From an uncultured Alistipes sp. (GTDB lineage: Bacteria > Bacteroidota > Bacteroidia > Bacteroidales > Rikenellaceae): a stretch of DNA of 64,000 bases. Within the stretch, counting starts at the first letter, position 1. Each line of letters opens with the position of its first letter. The DNA is taken from NCBI GenBank assembly GCA_910583985.1, contig CAJTYA010000005.1, positions 1 to 64,000 on the forward strand, given 5' to 3'. The notes below the pieces were generated by a model. That model worked only from the letters and a program-made list of their open reading frames with translations. It was not told the DNA's origin and ran no database searches. Below are positions 60,748-64,000 of the stretch, piece after piece. Position numbers and translations under genes: made by a program.

Positions 60748-61656
60748 ATGTGGCTGACGCTCGCCCTGCTCTCTGCGCTTTTTCTCGGACTCAACGAAGC
60801 GGCCAAGAAAAGCGCGCTCAACGATAACGCCGTGATTCCGGTGCTGGCCGCGAGCATCTGGATCGGCGCGCTGTTTTTCGTTCCGCTCCAACTTCTGAGT
60901 CTCCTGTTTCCCGAAACGATACGCGGCACGATCCTCTACGTTCCCACCGTGTCGGCAGCGGCCCACCGGGCGATTCTGCTCAAGGCGGTCATCGTGCTCG
61001 GATCGTGGGTCTTCGGATTCTTCGCCACGAAACACCTGCCGCTGACCATCTCGGCCTCGGTCAAAGCCACCCGCCCGGTTTTCGTCGTATTGGGTGCCGT
61101 ACTGCTCTTCGGCGAGCGGCTCTCCGCGGTGCAATGGCTCGGCGTGGCCGCCGTACTGGGCGCGCTCCTCGTGCTGTCGAACCTCGACAAACGGGACGGC
61201 AAAAACGACCGCGAAACCCCGAAACGCAAAAGGCTCTGGCTCTATTTCCTGATCGTCTCCACGCTGCTCGGAGCCACCAGCGCGCTGTGGGACAAATTCC
61301 TCATCGCGCGGTACGACAGACTGGCCGTACAGGCCTACACCGGCTACTACCAGTCGGCGATGATGGCCGTCCTGCTGCTGACGATGTGGTATCCCCGCCG
61401 CCGGCAGACCACGCCGTTCCGCTGGCGGGGGTCGATTTTCCTGACGGCCCTGCTGCTCACCGTCGCCGACTTCCTCTATTTCTTCGCGCTGAGCGACCCC
61501 GACGCGCTGCTGTCGGTCGTATCGACGATCCGGCGTTCGGGCGTCGTCGTCACGTTCGTCGCCGGTATTCTGCTGTTCAAGGAGCGGCAGATCGGCGTCA
61601 AGGCGGCGATCCTCGCCGTCGTACTGGCCGGTGTCGTCGCGCTCTATTTCGGATAG
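60748..61656 (+). CDS. EamA/DMT-type 10-segment transporter
   Basis: 302 residues from ATG 60748-60750 (the first Met after the promoter; an upstream start at 60373 is rejected). Ten membrane segments in two repeats of five: LALLSALFLGLNEAAKKSAL, VIPVLAASIWIGALFFVPLQ and ASVKATRPVFVVLGAVLLFG end the first repeat; LIVSTLLGATSALWDKFLIA begins the second and VVTFVAGILLFKERQIGVK ends it. Belongs to the drug/metabolite transporter superfamily. Substrate unknown. Confidence 0.85.
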   Translation: MWLTLALLSALFLGLNEAAKKSALNDNAVIPVLAASIWIGALFFVPLQLLSLLFPETIRGTILYVPTVSAAAHRAILLKAVIVLGSWVFGFFATKHLPLTISASVKATRPVFVVLGAVLLFGERLSAVQWLGVAAVLGALLVLSNLDKRDGKNDRETPKRKRLWLYFLIVSTLLGATSALWDKFLIARYDRLAVQAYTGYYQSAMMAVLLLTMWYPRRRQTTPFRWRGSIFLTALLLTVADFLYFFALSDPDALLSVVSTIRRSGVVVTFVAGILLFKERQIGVKAAILAVVLAGVVALYFG

Positions 61657-61840
61657 GCGGGCGTCCTCCTTTCCCCGATCCGCCGGATGCCTCCGATCCG
61701 GAAAGCAACGGACCGCCCCGGCCCGGAACCGTTTGCCGGAGGAGCGCATAGAATACAAAAGGAGGCCCGCCTCCGCCACGACGCACAGCCGACGCTACGC
61801 CCGCCGATACGACACGTGCTCCGAAGCTCCCCCCGCACGG
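61657..61840. other. Gene-free spacer
   Basis: GC-rich sequence after the transporter; nothing recognised. Confidence 0.4.
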
Positions 61841-61893
61841 AAAACAAAAAACGGACGGGAGGAACCGGCTCATCGTTCCTTCCCTCCGTCCGT
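61841..61893 (-). terminator. Rho-independent terminator on the minus strand with no gene directly upstream
   Basis: ACGGACGGGAGGAA (61851-61864) pairs imperfectly with TTCCTTCCCTCCGTCCGT (61876-61893). On the minus strand the stem is followed by TTTTTTGTTTT, a strong T run. The nearest minus-strand gene ends 800 bp upstream at 62693, with repeat A2 between. Confidence 0.75.
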
Positions 61894-62063
61894 CTGTCTC
61901 GCACGAATACCGCCGAAGCTCCTGTCCGACCCGTTCGGTCAAAACAAGACTTCAGAAACACGCCCCAGCGAAATGCCGAATCGTCCCCCGGCGAATACGT
62001 CGGTCCGCAAGACTCGCCGCAGCGCCCTCCCGTCCGAACGCTGAAAAATCGTTCCTTCTTCGG

Positions 62064-62190
62064 GGTAACGTAACTCTTTCCGAACTATGCCTTTTCATGC
62101 GGTATAACCGCTCTCTTTCCTCCTCTGCAATACTCATAAAGCGTATCCCCGTGCGGTTTATACTTTATTGCATCACTCCGTTTTTTGAAG
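62064..62190. repeat. Dispersed repeat A, copy 2
   Basis: Same orientation as copy 1 (1381-1512). Conserved blocks are listed under that copy; the middle (CTCTCTTTCCTCCTCTGCAA region) differs most. The hairpin GCGGTATAACCGC and the ATAAAG/CTTTAT pair are kept. Located in the spacer between the EamA transporter and the sugar isomerase. Confidence 0.7.
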
Positions 62191-62692
62191 ATACTCCACG
62201 ATTGAAGTCCGGGAGGAGCAGAGCGGACGAATCCCGCCTCCGGACGACGCCTTTCGCCGCGGTCTTCCCGCGCCGATACTTCCCGCCGAAAAAGACACGC
62301 GGCTACACGTTCGACGGACCGGCAGAAAATCCGCACGTCTCCGCCTCGGCGAACGACAACCGCAAGTCCGCCGCCGCTGTCGGAACCGATCCGAATACGA
62401 AGCCCGGAGCCCTTCTCGGCTACGGGCCGATACGATCACGGCAACCCGAAGCATCGGCGCCCCGAAGGATATGACTTTCAAAGGATAACAGCTTGTCCGA
62501 CAGGCGACAGCCCTATCGCCGCCGTTTTTCGGAGTAAAAAACTCCGCCGAAAGACATTCGTTTCCCCGGATTCGCCCGGCACGGTGCACGGACCGACATC
62601 CCGTCCGGTCCCGATCCTTTCCCTCGGAAAAACCGGGCGGCGACCGTGTCCCGGCAGGCAGAAAGCCCTGCGGCCGTCGCAGCAGGCACCGG
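62191..62692. other. Gene-free spacer
   Basis: About 0.5 kb GC-rich sequence between repeat A2 and the sugar isomerase stop. Chance frames only; no terminator for the isomerase recognised directly after its stop. Confidence 0.45.
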
Positions 62693-63526
62693 CTACCGGT
62701 ACCCCACGGCGTCGCACACGCCCCGCAGATAGCCGATCGACTCGGCCACGCCGGGCAGCGGGTCCTGTCCGTCCTTTTCGAACTCCAGACTGCACACGCC
62801 CCGGTACCCGATCTTGCGCAGCGTCCGGACGATGGCGGGAATATCCATCACGCCGCGTCCCATCTCGCAGGTCTGTCCCTCTTTCGAGGCCTTCGTTTCG
62901 TCCTTGATATGGATGTCGAAAATGCGTTTCCGGTATTTTTTCAGGTCCTTCACGCAACTGGCGCCGAAACGGGCCGTGTGGCCCAGATCGAGGCAGATGC
63001 CGATCCGGGGATCGAGCTCGGCCACATGCGCCATCACGTCCGCCGCATCGGGAAAATGGGCGATGTCCGGGCCGTGCGTATGGATCGCCATGCGGATGTC
63101 GTACTCCCGGACCTTCTCCTCCACGTAAGGCAGCAGCTCGTAGGTCGGCACGCCGATGAACATATCGGCGCCGTAGTGCTTCACGTAATCGAACGCCCGG
63201 TCCACATCGGCCTTCGAGTTCATGTAAATGGGTCCGAGCGTATAGCCGTCCACGCCCGCAGCGGCCAACTTGGCCCTGAAAGCGGCCATCTGTTCGGGCG
63301 TGCTGTTCAGCGGAAGATGGAAGTCTTTCACGCTCACATATTTGACGCCCATTCGCTTCAACATTTCGAGCGTCCGGTCCGCATCGAACGCCCGGAACGT
63401 GAATCCGGCCACGCCGATCTTCAGGTTGTCCGAGCCCCGTTCTCCGACGAACTGCGCGGACGCCGTGCACGTTCCCAGCAGCAAAGCTACCGAAAGCGCC
63501 CACGTCACGATACGATTCTTTTTCAT
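62693..63526 (-). CDS. Sugar phosphate isomerase/epimerase-like exported protein (AP-endonuclease 2 fold)
   Basis: 277 residues. Signal peptide KKNRIVTWALSVALLLGTCTASA with cleavage near residue 25. The TIM-barrel follows: LKIGVAGFTFRAFDADRTLE, YVSVKDFHLPLNSTPEQM, GYTLGPIYMNSKADVDRAFD, IRMAIHTHGPDIAHFPDAAD, IGICLDLGHTARFGASCV, RIFDIHIKDETKASKEGQTC and RGVCSLEFEKDG. Metal residues (His, Glu, Asp of D-L-G-H and H-I-K-D) are present. It lies 72 bp downstream of a DUF1080 gene on the same strand, so probably one operon for a 3-keto-sugar or similar periplasmic pathway. Confidence 0.88.
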   Translation of the reverse strand: MKKNRIVTWALSVALLLGTCTASAQFVGERGSDNLKIGVAGFTFRAFDADRTLEMLKRMGVKYVSVKDFHLPLNSTPEQMAAFRAKLAAAGVDGYTLGPIYMNSKADVDRAFDYVKHYGADMFIGVPTYELLPYVEEKVREYDIRMAIHTHGPDIAHFPDAADVMAHVAELDPRIGICLDLGHTARFGASCVKDLKKYRKRIFDIHIKDETKASKEGQTCEMGRGVMDIPAIVRTLRKIGYRGVCSLEFEKDGQDPLPGVAESIGYLRGVCDAVGYR

Positions 63527-63598
63527 CTTTTCGAAATCGATTATTTAAAATTCAGATTGCCTGCGAAAACCGGCGCCCTCCGCATCCGGCCCGACGAC

Positions 63599-64000
63599 TC
63601 ACAGCGTCCGCAGACGAATGTGGCGGAACTCGACTTTCATCGGCGGCCCGACATGCACCTGCATGCCGATCCGTCCGCCGCGAGCGGGTTCCGGCGAATC
63701 GACATCCGCCACGACGCTCATCACCCGGCCGTTGATCGAATGGATCAACGTATTTCCGCGGGCGACGACACGGTATTCGTTCCATCCGTCGCGGTCGACG
63801 GCCTCCAACAGCGCGTCTTTCTCTCCGAGCGAGCCCGTCGCATAGGGTTTGCCGTCCTCGCCCACGCGGACGGCCTGTCCGCGCAAAGCCAGAAACTCCC
63901 GGCCGCGCTCCTCGTAATTCTGTCCGGTCCACACGCCCGCGCCGTCGATGTCCAACTGATAGCCCCGCAACGCATGGGGCACGTCCGGCACCCCGGTGCT
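63599..64000 (-). CDS. DUF1080 (3-keto-disaccharide hydrolase-like) protein, C-terminal part
   Basis: Open to the window edge; the last 133 residues are present, and the reading frame continues past 64000 (...STGVPDVPHALRG). Signatures of the jellyroll DUF1080 family: GYQLDIDGAGVWTGQNYEER, DGWNEYRVVARGNTLIHSIN and RGGRIGMQVHVGPPMKVEFR. These proteins act on glycosides oxidised at C3, in the periplasm. A GTG at 63991 could be mistaken for a start but is internal. Cotranscribed with the isomerase. Confidence 0.85.
   Translation of the reverse strand, partial: STGVPDVPHALRGYQLDIDGAGVWTGQNYEERGREFLALRGQAVRVGEDGKPYATGSLGEKDALLEAVDRDGWNEYRVVARGNTLIHSINGRVMSVVADVDSPEPARGGRIGMQVHVGPPMKVEFRHIRLRTL

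Noticed and set aside
63989..63991. GTG as start of the DUF1080 gene
   Set aside because: The frame stays open to the window edge with family-like sequence upstream, so the GTG is internal.
1..64000. Insertion sequences, prophage, toxin-antitoxin or restriction systems
   Set aside because: No transposase, integrase, phage structural, toxin or methylase-like protein was recognised.

Overview
The window reads as a chromosomal segment of a high-GC member of the Bacteroidales, most like the Rikenellaceae (Alistipes-type). Supporting signs are a fused lpxC-fabZ gene, a GldE-type CNNM/CBS membrane protein, DUF4251 and DUF4834 proteins, many TAnnTTTG -7 promoter boxes (several with TTTG 19-20 bp upstream), and few Shine-Dalgarno sequences. 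The genus is inferred from gene content and composition, not from a search. Most of the window is core genome. I find no intact mobile element, CRISPR array or defence system.

Layout. 1-260: start of a Tat-exported Gfo/Idh/MocA oxidoreductase, cut by the window edge, followed by about 1.3 kb without genes that holds repeat A1. 1662-9054: the rimP-nusA-infB operon and lpxA / lpxC-fabZ, all on the minus strand. 9068-10810: a TonB-like protein and fabI on the plus strand. 11812-13128: gldE. 13269-25080: a long minus-strand wall and division operon, murE-mraY-murD-ftsW-murG-murC-ftsQ-ftsA-ftsZ. 25206-30040: a CPA2 antiporter, a PHP-domain protein and two small membrane or exported proteins. 30902-33697: ftsL-ftsI on the plus strand, detached from the rest of the dcw cluster. 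34462-37431: pabC, pabB and two DUF4251 paralogues. 37687-40059: a GH78-like rhamnosidase. 41896-46760: rubredoxin, purB, DUF4834-mlaE-mlaF and gapA. 47157-47867: an AT-rich orphan gene. 48705-50575: tRNA-Ser, prs and engB. 50818-57202: osmC, cstA, an ECF sigma factor with a glycosyltransferase, tgt and an LptF/LptG permease. 58366-61656: a DHOD-like flavoprotein coupled to galM, and an EamA-type transporter. 62693-64000: an exported sugar isomerase/epimerase and a truncated DUF1080 protein.

Genes working together. The murE-ftsZ operon with ftsL-ftsI makes lipid II and the divisome. lpxA, lpxC-fabZ, mlaE/mlaF and the LptF/LptG permease build and maintain the outer membrane. rimP-nusA-infB couples ribosome maturation, transcription elongation and translation initiation. 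The DUF1080, sugar isomerase and Gfo/Idh proteins at the two window ends are families often found together in exported 3-keto-sugar degradation.

The least explained material is in the spacers. Two dispersed repeat families appear: A at 1381-1512 and 62064-62190, and B at 5968-6072 and, inverted, at 34231-34332. B copy 1 is the leader of nusA and shows paired changes in a predicted stem. Other points are a terminator inside the rimP leader, a degenerate zinc site in Tgt, a hexamer array beside a tRNA-3'-end-like fragment, and many 0.6-1.3 kb GC-rich spacers without genes.
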